Assembly (NCBI GenBank): GCA_035534495.1
Contig: DATLRW010000052.1
Location: 29,127 to 93,126 of the forward strand
Source of the DNA: JAKASX01 sp035534495
GTDB lineage: Bacteria; Acidobacteriota; Terriglobia; Acidiferrales; UBA7541
Direction of reading: 5' to 3'
DNA length: 64,000 nucleotides
The notes under the pieces were generated by a model. That model was not told the DNA's origin. It searched no databases and saw nothing but the letters and a program-made list of their open reading frames with translations. Shown one piece after another: positions 25,294-33,760 of the stretch. The position numbers and the translations under genes are program-made. Positions within the stretch are counted from its first letter, which is position 1; the number at the start of each line of letters is the position of its first letter.

Positions 25294-26670
25294 ATGCCAG
25301 GAAAAGAGCACGTCAGGGCTGTTGCGGCTTCCGGTAACCTGAGCACCGGATTTCGAGCGGAGAGTCTGCGGCGCGCGGTCAGCGGCGGAGCCGATTTCAT
25401 CGGCTGCGATGCGGGCTCGACCGACGCCGGCCCCTACTATCTCGGCTCGGGACAGGCCCGCGGCCCGCGCGAAGGGGTGAAGCGAAATACGGAGCGCATT
25501 TTGCGCGAAGCCCTGGCGGCCGGCATTCCGGTGATCATCGGTTCGGCCGGCTACGCCGGTGGCCGTCCCCATTTGCATTGGCTGCTCGAAGTGGTCCGGG
25601 AAGTGGCCAAAGAAAACAGCTGGCACTTCAAGCTGGCCGGCATCGACAGTGAGGTTGACAAGGACGCGCTGATCGGCGCCCTGGCTTCGGGCGAAGTGAC
25701 TCCATTAGAACCCGCGCCGCCTCTCGACGAGGGGGTTGTTCGCAATGCCCAACGCTTTGTCGCCATGATGGGCGTCGAGCCTTTCCAGCGAGCCCTCCAG
25801 GCCGGCGCGCAAGTGATTGTGGCCGGCCGGTCCAGCGATATCGCCATTTACGCCGCCTTGCCCTTGCTGCGAGGAATTCCGCCGGGCGTAGCCTTGCACG
25901 CCGGGAAGATGTTGGAGTGCGGAGCCGCGAGCGTCGCCCAGCGGCTCTATGCGGATTGCATGGCCGCCGACCTCGACGAGCAGGGTTTTACCGTCGAGCC
26001 GCCCAATCCCGCCATGCGCTGCACGCCGCAAAGCGTGGCCGCCCACGGCCTTTACGAAAACGCGGACCCCTTCCGCCTGGTCGAGCCCGGCGGCGTGCTG
26101 GACACGTCAATGGCGCGATACGAGGCTGTCAGCGACCGCGCGGTCCGGGTGACCGGAAGCTGTTTCATCCCGTCTCCCGCGTATACGGTCCGTTTGGAAG
26201 GCGCTTCGCTGGTTGGGTACCGCTCCATCGCCGTGGCGGGAATTCGCGATCCCCTGGTCATTCGCCAGCTCGATTCTTACCTGTCCGGTTTGAGAACGGT
26301 CCTCGAGCACAAGATTCGGGACAGCGTGAACCTGGAGCCGGAGCAGTACACCCTCACCTGGCGCGTCTACGGACGCGACGGCACGCTCGGAAAGCTCGAA
26401 CCGGAAACCTCGCTGCCGTGCCACGAGGTCGGGCTGATTATCGACCTGGTGGCGCCCACGCAAGCGCTCGCCGCGGAAATGATCCCCCTGATCGCCCACG
26501 CCGGTTTGCATCATCCAATCCCGGAGCACAACGGGCTGATCAGCAATCTCGCGTTTCCTTTCTCACCCCCGGGCATCAACGTGGGCCCCGTGTATCGGTT
26601 CTGCGCCAACCATGTGTGGAAGCTGAAGGACCCCTGCGCCCTGTTCCCGATGACGCTCGAGGACCTGTGA
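25294..26670 (+). CDS. Acyclic terpene utilisation AtuA-like (DUF1446) protein
   Basis: A 458-residue cytoplasmic protein of the DUF1446/AtuA family, named after a gene needed for acyclic terpene (citronellol) catabolism in Pseudomonas; its reaction is not established. Family blocks visible are IGCDAGSTDAGPYYLGSG, IPVIIGSAGYAGGRPHLHW, VAMMGVEPFQRAL, AGRSSDIAIYAALPLL and AAHGLYENADPFRLVEPGG. ATG 25294 begins at the conserved region; an in-frame TTG at 25222 would overlap the MFS remnant. It is followed by a DUF4387 gene, the usual partner, which supports a two-subunit enzyme. No terpene or acyl-CoA carboxylase genes are nearby, so the substrate may differ. Confidence 0.88.
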   Translation: MPGKEHVRAVAASGNLSTGFRAESLRRAVSGGADFIGCDAGSTDAGPYYLGSGQARGPREGVKRNTERILREALAAGIPVIIGSAGYAGGRPHLHWLLEVVREVAKENSWHFKLAGIDSEVDKDALIGALASGEVTPLEPAPPLDEGVVRNAQRFVAMMGVEPFQRALQAGAQVIVAGRSSDIAIYAALPLLRGIPPGVALHAGKMLECGAASVAQRLYADCMAADLDEQGFTVEPPNPAMRCTPQSVAAHGLYENADPFRLVEPGGVLDTSMARYEAVSDRAVRVTGSCFIPSPAYTVRLEGASLVGYRSIAVAGIRDPLVIRQLDSYLSGLRTVLEHKIRDSVNLEPEQYTLTWRVYGRDGTLGKLEPETSLPCHEVGLIIDLVAPTQALAAEMIPLIAHAGLHHPIPEHNGLISNLAFPFSPPGINVGPVYRFCANHVWKLKDPCALFPMTLEDL

Positions 26671-26734
26671 TTCGGGTGCGTCCGGCTGCCGTGCCCTTCG
26701 AGGAGCCGGCCGACCCGGCCAAGGAGACTTCCGC

Positions 26735-27043
26735 GTGAGCGAATTATGGCAACACACGAAACTGATTCGCAGTAAGAATGCCGGTCCGTTCGAGCTGACC
26801 TTCGACATTATGTTCAAAGACCGCGAGGGCTTTGATCTCGTGCAGAGAAGCGGACGGCTTTCTCCGGAAAGCATTTCCCGCTTGTATGGGGTTCCTGTCG
26901 GCCAGGTTAAATTTTTCGTGCTGAAAGACCTGCTGGCCATCAAGTTTTCGATCCCCCGCGCCGCCTTTTCCGGCGACGTCAACGATACCGACGCCTACGG
27001 CGGGCAGTTCCACGGACCGCTCACGACGCTGAAAATCGATTAG
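26735..27043 (+). CDS. DUF4387 protein, likely partner of the AtuA-like protein
   Basis: A 102-residue protein with the DUF4387 pattern: KLIRSKNAGPFELTFDIMF, then RLSPESISRLYGVP, and NDTDAYGGQFHGPL near the end. The GTG start at 26735 has AAGGAG eight bases upstream. It lies 64 bases after the AtuA-like gene. In many genomes DUF4387 is encoded directly behind or fused to AtuA-like proteins, so I infer a complex. No catalytic residue can be assigned. Confidence 0.87.
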   Translation: MSELWQHTKLIRSKNAGPFELTFDIMFKDREGFDLVQRSGRLSPESISRLYGVPVGQVKFFVLKDLLAIKFSIPRAAFSGDVNDTDAYGGQFHGPLTTLKID

Positions 27044-27237
27044 AGATAGCCCAAAAAGCCGAATGGAAAAGAGCGGCCCGCCACCGTGCGAGCCGGTAGC
27101 TCCGAACAGCGCCGAACGGCGGCCAGATGGCAGGCGGAGCGTCGCCGCGCCCAAGCCGGGGCGACAGCCTCTTTGGACAATCCCCCCTCGTTTTTTGTCG
27201 TTTTGCGTCGCCATGCGGAATGTCGCGGCCGGCTGCG

Positions 27238-28083
27238 GTGATGTAAACTCTCCCTTCACACGCTTAGAAAGGCCGGGGTGGGTCGAACGACGCTCTCGCT
27301 CACGCAGAAACACGAATGCATTCGAGTCCAATTTACCTGTTCCTGATTTTTGTCGCCTCGGTCATCGCCGGGGTGATGAATGCCGTTGCCGGCGGAGGAC
27401 GGCTGGTCGCTTTTCCGGCGCTCCTCTTCGCCGGCGTGCCCCCGATCATGGCCAACGCCACCAGTTCACTCGGCGTTTGGCCGAGCGGGCTTACCAGCGG
27501 CTGGGTGTACCGCAAATACATCGACACGCCACGCCGCACCATCATCCTGCTGATCGTTGGCAGCATTGCCGGAAGCTTTTTGGGCGCGTTTCTGCTTCTC
27601 CACACGCCCGAGCACATCTTCGAGCGGCTGATTCCGCCGATGCTCATTTTCGCCGCCCTTCTGTTTTCCTTCAGTGGCCACATCCGCCGCATGGCCGAAC
27701 GGATGGCAATTCCTGCCGGGAGTCTGGTGGTGATGGGCGTCGCTGGCCAGTTCGCCATTGCCATTTACGGGGGCTATTTCGGGGCGGGGATGGGCGTGCT
27801 CATGCTTTCCCTGTTTTCCCTCACCTTGAGCACCAAGATTCATTCGATGAACGGCCTCCGCGCGTTCTGCATGACAGCCGTCAACGCTACAGCCGTTGTC
27901 GTCTTCATTTTTGGCCACCGGATCGATTGGTGGTTCGCCGCCGTGATGGCTATCGGCGCGACAATCGGCTCGACGGCCGGCGCCTTGGGCATGCGGCGCC
28001 TCAGTCCCGTCATTGCCCGGCGCATCGTACTTGTGCTCGCTTGGGGCATGACGATCGCCTACGTCGCCAAGATGGGCATCTAG
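27238..28083 (+). repeat. Long direct repeat, copy 1 (TauE gene plus upstream DNA)
   Basis: Similarity to 40566-41412 begins at GTGATGTAAACTCT upstream of the gene and runs through the stop codon. The first 30 coding bases are identical in both copies. The copies are in the same orientation, about 13.3 kb apart. Confidence 0.8.
27316..28083 (+). CDS. TauE/SafE-family membrane exporter, copy 1
   Basis: A 255-residue integral membrane protein with seven or eight hydrophobic segments. The duplicated TSUP motif is seen in VMNAVAGGGRLVAFPALLFAG and in YGGYFGAGMGVLMLSL. Family members export sulfite or other small organosulfur or organic anions. The product and about 80 upstream bases are nearly repeated at 40566-41412. 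It follows the AtuA-like/DUF4387 pair in the same direction after 272 bases, so export of a small acid product of that pathway is possible. Confidence 0.9.
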   Translation: MHSSPIYLFLIFVASVIAGVMNAVAGGGRLVAFPALLFAGVPPIMANATSSLGVWPSGLTSGWVYRKYIDTPRRTIILLIVGSIAGSFLGAFLLLHTPEHIFERLIPPMLIFAALLFSFSGHIRRMAERMAIPAGSLVVMGVAGQFAIAIYGGYFGAGMGVLMLSLFSLTLSTKIHSMNGLRAFCMTAVNATAVVVFIFGHRIDWWFAAVMAIGATIGSTAGALGMRRLSPVIARRIVLVLAWGMTIAYVAKMGI

Positions 28084-28232
28084 CCGGTTTCTGTGGCTCA
28101 TTCGCGGAAGTCCCCGGCTGTGCCGCCCGGTGGCCAGGGGAAGGGCGCAGCACAACGGCGGCCGGTAATTTGTCCGCCGCGCCCCCTCCGCCCGCGGCAA
28201 GGACGCCAGCTGCCATTCCACCCAGTGATGCC

Positions 28233-28261
28233 TTGAAGTCAGAAACATAATTTATTAATAT
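28233..28261 (+). promoter_or_regulatory. Sigma-70-type promoter for the LysR gene
   Basis: TTGAAG (28233-28238) and TAATAT (28256-28261) are separated by 17 bases in an AT-rich stretch. Transcription would start about 95 bases before the LysR start at 28363. Confidence 0.6.
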
Positions 28262-28362
28262 GGATTACCATGTCACCCGGACACAAGCACGCCTCCTCGA
28301 ACCGCACGACCAACCTCAGGGACATTGCCGAAGGCCGGTCCGTGCGTCTTCCACGCGGTTTG

Positions 28363-29286
28363 ATGGACGTCATCGACCTGAAGCAGATTCGATGCTTCGC
28401 GGCTGCCTATGAGGAAGGCAGCTTCAGCATGGCAGCTAAGCGTGAGTACTGCACGCAGCCCGGCCTGAGCGTTTACATCCGGCGTTTGGAAGAGATGGTT
28501 GGCCACCGGCTCTTTGATCGAAAGGCCCGAGGCGTCACCCCGACCATCGCCGGCAGACACTTCTATTCCTGCTGTGTGGATGTTTTGAACGCGGTGAGGG
28601 TCGCGAAGGAACGGATGCTGGATATGTCCGGCAGCGTGGCCTCGAAGATTGATATTGGGATATCCCCTTCGGTGGCCAAGGGCGTGCTCCCTTCGGTGGT
28701 GTCGGATTACGTGGCTACGCATCCGTATGTGGATATCCGCCTCTCGGAAGCCTACAGCGCGACTCTGACGGACTGGGTCCTGTCCGGAGAGGTGCAGGCG
28801 GCCATCGGCACGAAACCTCCGGCCCATCTCGGACTAGAAACCAGCCACTTCTTCCGGGAGCGATTGGTCCTGGTCAGACGCGCCAATGGCGAGTCGACCC
28901 CCAAAAAACAACCCGCCCGTTCTCGCCCTTTGCGTGAGTTGGAGGGGATGAAACTCATCCTCCCGTCGCCGAAACATAACCTGCGGCAGGTCCTCGACAG
29001 TTGCGTTCGGCTGGGCGCTTCCGCCCCAGGCAAGGTATTGGAAATCGATGGGCTCCTGGCAACATTTGAAGTGGTCCAGAACTCCGACTGGGCCACGGTT
29101 GTGCCGAAGATGGCTGTGATGGACGAAGTGAGGAAAGGCAAACTCGTGGCAGAACCGATTACGGAGCCTCAGCTCTGGCTGGATTACAATGTGGTGCGCA
29201 CGAAAGACACGATCCTGCCAACGGCGTGCCGGCAGTTTCTGGATCTGCTGAGGGGAAAACTGGAACAACTTTCACGGGGCCAGTAG
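28363..29286 (+). CDS. LysR-family transcriptional regulator
   Basis: A 307-residue regulator with the winged helix at residues 5-65 (FAAAYEEGSFSMAAKREYCTQPGLS, then RLEEMVGHRLFDRKARGVTPT) and a periplasmic-binding-like effector domain behind it. ATG 28363 is chosen because helix 1 follows at once; the frame is open upstream to 28270 without conserved sequence. It lies between the TauE gene and a convergent MFS gene and may control either. Effector unknown, presumably the transported organic acid. Confidence 0.9.
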   Translation: MDVIDLKQIRCFAAAYEEGSFSMAAKREYCTQPGLSVYIRRLEEMVGHRLFDRKARGVTPTIAGRHFYSCCVDVLNAVRVAKERMLDMSGSVASKIDIGISPSVAKGVLPSVVSDYVATHPYVDIRLSEAYSATLTDWVLSGEVQAAIGTKPPAHLGLETSHFFRERLVLVRRANGESTPKKQPARSRPLRELEGMKLILPSPKHNLRQVLDSCVRLGASAPGKVLEIDGLLATFEVVQNSDWATVVPKMAVMDEVRKGKLVAEPITEPQLWLDYNVVRTKDTILPTACRQFLDLLRGKLEQLSRGQ

Positions 29287-29421
29287 GGAAGGCGAAATAC
29301 CAGGTTCCTGCCTGGCTCCCGATCCAACGCGTTCGAGTCGGCGCGGTCGATGCACTCCGCTATCTCGAACGCCTCCCGGTCCCGCCGGCGCCTCTCAACC
29401 TCGCCGTCCTTGTTTCCCGCC

Positions 29422-30711
29422 TTATTCCCCGGCCCAGTGAAACTCCACGTCAGGCCGCATCCAGAAGGCCATAGCTACGCCGAGAAGTAAAATCGCCACG
29501 CTGCCGATAAACGGAAGATTCCAGTTTCCGGTCCGGTCGATCACAAAGCCGAACACCACGGGAGAGATAACCGCGGCGAGCGGCGATCCGACGTTCATAA
29601 GGCCGCTGGCCGAACCGGCAAACTCGGGGGTGATATCCATGGGTATCGCCCACATCGGGCCGATCGTGAATTCTGTAAAGAAGAAGGCCAGGCTCAAGCA
29701 CAAGGCCGCCCCGGCGGGATGCCGGACAAAAAAGAGAAGCAATAAGGAAGCCAGTGCGAGAAGAAAACTGACCACCACGACATTCCGCCGGGCCATGATG
29801 AGGCTTTTTGTCCGGATCAGGATCCGGTCGCTAACAATGCCCCCCAACAAGTCGCCGAGTACGCCCGCAAAAAACACCCCGGCCGAAAAGATAGCCGAGC
29901 TTTTCATGTTGAGGTGGTAGCGGTGAAAGAAGTAGTTGGGAATCCATGCCAGGTAAAGCCAGAGCATCCACCCGTAGCAGAAGTACACAGTAGTCACTGG
30001 CAGCATGCGCCGGACTAACGGGCCCCAGGGTACTTTACGCCTTTCGCCGCTTTTCGACGCGCTGCTCGCGGGAAGCTCTCGCAGTTCTTCCTGGGTGATC
30101 TGAGGATGCTCGCCTGGAACGTTTCGGAAGTAGATCAACCACGCCACCGCCCAGAACAGGCCAAGGAATCCCAGCACGATGAAGGACCCGCGCCACGTGA
30201 CGAGCAGAATGAGCCATGCCACCAGCGGCGGGGTTATCGCCGTTGCCAATCGTGAACTCGAGTGCATGATGCCTTGGGCAAACGCGCGTTTTCGCTTGGG
30301 AAGCCAGTCGCTGATCGCCCGTGTCGCAATGGGGAAAGTGGGGCCTTGTCCGATGCCCAGCAAAATACCGAACGACATCATGCCAGCAAACGACGTAGCC
30401 AGCCCCATGAGGATTGTGGCTCCGGACCAGATCACTGCGAGCACGGCCAGGGACCATCGCGCGCCAAAACGGTCGCCAAGCCATCCCCCGAGCGCGGTAC
30501 ACACCATGTAGGGATAGGCAAACGCGGAGAATACGAGGCCAACTTGGACATTTGTAAGATGAAGATCGTGCTTGAAGACCAACGATGCGGTGCCTACGAT
30601 GACGCGGTTGGTATATGCGAATCCATACATCGCGCAGAGTAGGATGAGAACAACGGTCGTTGCGGTCAGCATCCTCGCCCGCGGCGTTGCTTGCTTCACT
30701 TCAGCGCTCAC
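29422..30711 (-). CDS. MFS transporter, ACS type
   Basis: A 429-residue carrier with twelve predicted segments and the motif GGWLGDRFGARWSL. The second half contains GGIVSDRILIRTKSL and the helix PMDITPEFAGSASGLMNVGSPLA, typical of hexuronate, galactonate or phthalate carriers. GTG 30711 has GGAGG seven bases upstream; an in-frame GTG at 30735 adds eight residues but lacks such a site. It is transcribed towards the LysR gene and shares no operon partner. Confidence 0.9.
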   Translation of the reverse strand: MSAEVKQATPRARMLTATTVVLILLCAMYGFAYTNRVIVGTASLVFKHDLHLTNVQVGLVFSAFAYPYMVCTALGGWLGDRFGARWSLAVLAVIWSGATILMGLATSFAGMMSFGILLGIGQGPTFPIATRAISDWLPKRKRAFAQGIMHSSSRLATAITPPLVAWLILLVTWRGSFIVLGFLGLFWAVAWLIYFRNVPGEHPQITQEELRELPASSASKSGERRKVPWGPLVRRMLPVTTVYFCYGWMLWLYLAWIPNYFFHRYHLNMKSSAIFSAGVFFAGVLGDLLGGIVSDRILIRTKSLIMARRNVVVVSFLLALASLLLLFFVRHPAGAALCLSLAFFFTEFTIGPMWAIPMDITPEFAGSASGLMNVGSPLAAVISPVVFGFVIDRTGNWNLPFIGSVAILLLGVAMAFWMRPDVEFHWAGE

Positions 30712-30735
30712 TCGGTTTCCTCCGGCGTTGCTCAC

Positions 30736-31101
30736 CTTCGGGAATCAGCCCTGCGTTTAGCCGGTTTGCGCTGCGCGGAACCGATGGCAGCGCAAGGCGC
30801 CGGACAGCCCGCTAATATAAATGCGCTTCCGTTTCGAGTCAAAATGCGGATCGCCGCGCAGGCCCGCCACATTCGGAACTCGCGCCACTTCCTTCCCCGT
30901 GTCCGCGTCGAATACGATCGAATCGGGCGGTTTGCGCGTTAGCCTGAAGGGCCTGTGATTGTGTTCATCCCCGAATGGAATCCGAAGGCCAGAGCGCGCT
31001 CGCGCGGCCGGGCCGCTCCCTTTGGCGGGGCGAAGGTCAAATCTTCGCCGGAGCGCTTCCCCCGCTCCGTATGACAGTCCGGGGGCCTGACAGGCAACCG
31101 G
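30736..31101. other. Intergenic region with a REP-like GC-rich palindromic stretch
   Basis: No gene is supported. Between about 30980 and 31085 the minus strand would read PDCHTERGKRSGEDLTFAP. This resembles the spurious CHxERSEE peptides that mark dispersed REP-like elements in many high-GC genomes. A GCTCC(C)...GGAGC arm pair is visible around 31015-31070. Only one copy is in the window, so its repetitive nature is inferred. Confidence 0.4.
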
Positions 31102-32190
31102 TCACTGAACCTTGTACACCAGGAGTTTGGATTCCACATTCGCGTACCTCGGCACGCCCACGTAAAAGCGATTCAGCGAGGAGACGAGAATACCGTTCTT
31201 GCCCATCGGGCCGGTCGGTATCCTGGCGATGGCCGTGTAGTGGTCGGGGTCTTGCTGCTGGAAAACGTCAATGACGCCCACCGCGCATGTGACGTAAACG
31301 CGCTTGTGCCGGGCGTCGTAAACCACATCGTCGACTCCCTTCGAAATAGGCGCGGTGGCGACGACTTTGCCCGTTTGCGTGTCAAATACGTCCATGATCC
31401 CGCTGCGGCAGACAACAAAGAGGCGATGGCCGGCCTTGTCCAGGTCCAGGGCGACGTTCAGGTCCCCTTTGGCAAGGGGCCAGGTCGCGACCAGGGCATT
31501 CTTGCTCGTGTCGATCACGCCGATCTCCCGCTTGTCGGTGATATTAATAAAGATCCTGGCCCCCGACGGATCCATCACCATATGTTCGAGGCGGGTGGCG
31601 GGAATCCGGATATTGCCGGCAAGATCGTCGGTATCCGTATTGATGATGCTCACTCGAACGTAGTTGAGGTGCGCAAATTTCCCGCCGTTCGTCACGTACA
31701 GGTCATGGGTTGCCGGATCGTAGGCCAACGAGTCCGTGCCCGGCAGGAGCCGGATCGTCTTGATCGGGCGGTAGGTTGTTCCGTCAAATATATGCAGCGC
31801 GCCCACGGTCGTACTGCCGTCGGTAATGTAAATCCGGTTCGTGTCCGGCCGATAAAATACGTTATGGGGCATCGCAAATCCGTGAAAGCTGTGCAGCCAT
31901 TTCCCGGAAGGAATCGAGTAGACCTCAACGGTCTTGTTGTTTTCGGCCGGGATAAACAGGCGGCTGTTTTTTGGGTCCAGCCCAAACCGGTCGAAGTGGC
32001 AGGTCATGAGGGGCATAAAAAAGGTGTTTACAGCTTCGGCGAGCTGTTTTTTGTCCAGATTGGGGTTCTGACAGGCCACTTGTGGGATCTGGATGGTCCG
32101 AACCAATTTCAGCGGCGGGGCGCCCTGCGCTGCGCATACGGCCAGACCGGCCATCAGAATGAACTGGAAAAACAACCGTACCTTTTTCAT
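31102..32190 (-). CDS. Secreted YVTN/YncE-like beta-propeller protein
   Basis: A 362-residue exported protein. The signal peptide is MKKVRLFFQFILMAGLAVCA, followed by repeated propeller blades recognisable as NRIYITDGS, HDLYVTNGG, GARIFINITD, HRLFVVCRSG and KRVYVTCAVG, each ending in a strand with a small-molecule-lid style turn. Two or three cysteines in the first 70 residues may form a disulfide or bind a ligand. A GAAGGAGGG site precedes ATG 32190. Function unknown; such proteins often bind cofactors, peptides or polysaccharides in the periplasm. It is one of two secreted propellers here (see 35257). Confidence 0.82.
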   Translation of the reverse strand: MKKVRLFFQFILMAGLAVCAAQGAPPLKLVRTIQIPQVACQNPNLDKKQLAEAVNTFFMPLMTCHFDRFGLDPKNSRLFIPAENNKTVEVYSIPSGKWLHSFHGFAMPHNVFYRPDTNRIYITDGSTTVGALHIFDGTTYRPIKTIRLLPGTDSLAYDPATHDLYVTNGGKFAHLNYVRVSIINTDTDDLAGNIRIPATRLEHMVMDPSGARIFINITDKREIGVIDTSKNALVATWPLAKGDLNVALDLDKAGHRLFVVCRSGIMDVFDTQTGKVVATAPISKGVDDVVYDARHKRVYVTCAVGVIDVFQQQDPDHYTAIARIPTGPMGKNGILVSSLNRFYVGVPRYANVESKLLVYKVQ

Positions 32191-32246
32191 GGATGCTCCC
32201 TCCTTCAGCCGGACCGATTCGATCCTGTAAGGACATCCCTGACTGG

Positions 32247-33428
32247 CTAAACAGATTCGGTACTTGAGCTTTCCGCGAGGTACTGGAGTGCTGCCGTGAC
32301 GCCGCTGGCTTTCGTGGGAATGCCTGTCAGGTGGAGACCCATTTCGATTCCGCAGAGTGTCCCCGCCAGCATGAGGTCGTTGAAACTTCCCAGATGGCCG
32401 ATGCGAAACGCCTTGCCTTTGAGCTGCCCCATCCCGCCGCCCAGAGACATGTCGAAGCGTTCTCGAACGATTTCGCGAAACCGATCGGCATCATAACCGG
32501 CCGGCGTGAATACGGCCGTCACGCAACGCGAGTATTGTTGCGGGTCTTCGCAAACCATTTCCAGGCCCCAGGCCTGCACGGCGGCGCGAGCGGCGCGGGC
32601 GTGCCGATCATGGCGGCGGAATACGTTGGGCAGCCCCTCCTCCCGCAGCATCGCCAAGGCCTCCCGTAACCCGTAGAGATGGTTCGTGGCCGGCGTATAA
32701 GGAAAGAATCCCGCCGGATTGAATCCCAACATGGGATTCCAATCCCAGTAGGACCGGGGCGATTTGGCCGTTTTGGAGGCCGCCAGGGCTTTCTCCGATA
32801 TGGCGTTGATGGCGAGCCCCGGCGGAAGCATCAGGCCCTTTTGCGACCCGGCGACGGATACATCGACGCCCCATTCGTCGTGACGATAATCGATGCAGGC
32901 CAGGGAAGAGACGGCGTCCACCAGCAGAAGGGCGGGATGGCCGGCGCGATCGATCGCGCGGCGGACCTCATCGATACGGCTGGTCACTCCCGTGGATGTC
33001 TCATTGTGAACGACCAGCACGGCCTTGTATTCGTGTTTGCTGTCGGCCTTCAGCCGGGCCTCGATCTCGGCCGGATCGGCGCCCCTGCGCCAATTGCTGG
33101 GCAGATAATCGACCTCGATTCCGAAGCCTTCCGCGACCTTTCGCCACATCTCCGAGAAAAATCCCGTTTCGGCCATCAAGACACGGTCGCCGGGGGAGAG
33201 TGTGTTCGCAATCGCCGCTTCCCAGCCACCCGTGCCGGAGCCGGGATAAATAATTACCGGGCTCGTTGTTTGAAAGATTTCTTTCATGCCTTCCAGGACT
33301 TCTTTGCCGAGGTTGGAAAACTCCTTGCTGCGGTGGTCGATGACCGGGCGATCCATTGCCCGGAGAACGCGATCGGGAACGTTTGTGGGGCCAGGAATCT
33401 GAAGGAAATGGCGGCCAGAGTGATACAT
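32247..33428 (-). CDS. Class V aminotransferase (alanine/serine-glyoxylate type)
   Basis: A 393-residue PLP enzyme beginning with the family hallmark QIPGPTNVPDRVLRAM. It contains the phosphate-loop GSGTGGWEAA, the cofactor aspartate in LLLVDAVSSLACI and the Schiff-base lysine in AGSQKGLMLPPGL. The likely reaction is amino transfer from alanine, serine or a related amino acid to glyoxylate. ATG 33428 has AGAGGG upstream. It stands with a secreted propeller and organic-acid carriers, in line with C2/C3 acid metabolism, although 2-aminoethylphosphonate- or cysteate-type substrates cannot be excluded. Confidence 0.88.
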   Translation of the reverse strand: MYHSGRHFLQIPGPTNVPDRVLRAMDRPVIDHRSKEFSNLGKEVLEGMKEIFQTTSPVIIYPGSGTGGWEAAIANTLSPGDRVLMAETGFFSEMWRKVAEGFGIEVDYLPSNWRRGADPAEIEARLKADSKHEYKAVLVVHNETSTGVTSRIDEVRRAIDRAGHPALLLVDAVSSLACIDYRHDEWGVDVSVAGSQKGLMLPPGLAINAISEKALAASKTAKSPRSYWDWNPMLGFNPAGFFPYTPATNHLYGLREALAMLREEGLPNVFRRHDRHARAARAAVQAWGLEMVCEDPQQYSRCVTAVFTPAGYDADRFREIVRERFDMSLGGGMGQLKGKAFRIGHLGSFNDLMLAGTLCGIEMGLHLTGIPTKASGVTAALQYLAESSSTESV

Positions 33429-33550
33429 GAGCCCTCTATCTTAATCCAGAGATGATTGCAAAACAACGGGTGCCGATCTGTACGGTCATTGCCAATTCAT
33501 TGGGGGCCGTTTAACGCATGAGCTTGCTTCATCCGGCGGGTGAGCCTGCG

Positions 33551-33587
33551 GGGCAGGAAGACGGAATTCTCCTCCGTCTTCCTGCCC
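33551..33587. terminator. Perfect 15-bp hairpin after the broken receptor gene
   Basis: GGGCAGGAAGACGGA (33551-33565) pairs fully with TCCGTCTTCCTGCCC (33573-33587) around a 7-base loop. An outer GTGAGC/GCTCAC pair extends it. No T-run follows on either strand, so it is a strong hairpin but not a classical intrinsic terminator. Confidence 0.5.
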
Positions 33588-33613
33588 GCGTGCTCACGAA
33601 CCATATTCGAACC

Positions 33614-33760
33614 TTACCACGTGACCCTAAGCGCGAGCTGGATCTGGCGTGAGTTGGTGGATGTGCCATCGATGGCGCCGGCGTTACTAACCCCGGACCC
33701 ATTTTGGTTGAAGAGCGTGAGGTTGTCGAGTGGAGGGAGAAAACTCGGGTGGTTCAGGGT
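33614..33760 (-). pseudogene. C-terminal remnant of a TonB-dependent receptor next to an IS end
   Basis: Reading leftwards from the IS boundary, the frame encodes LNHPSFLPPLDNLTLF, NGSGVSNAGAIDGTST and the closing strand RQIQLALRVTW, then TAA at 33614-33616. The FNHPSF-type motif and final aromatic residue are those of Oar-like outer-membrane receptors. Everything upstream is cut off by the insertion element at 33761. Confidence 0.75.
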
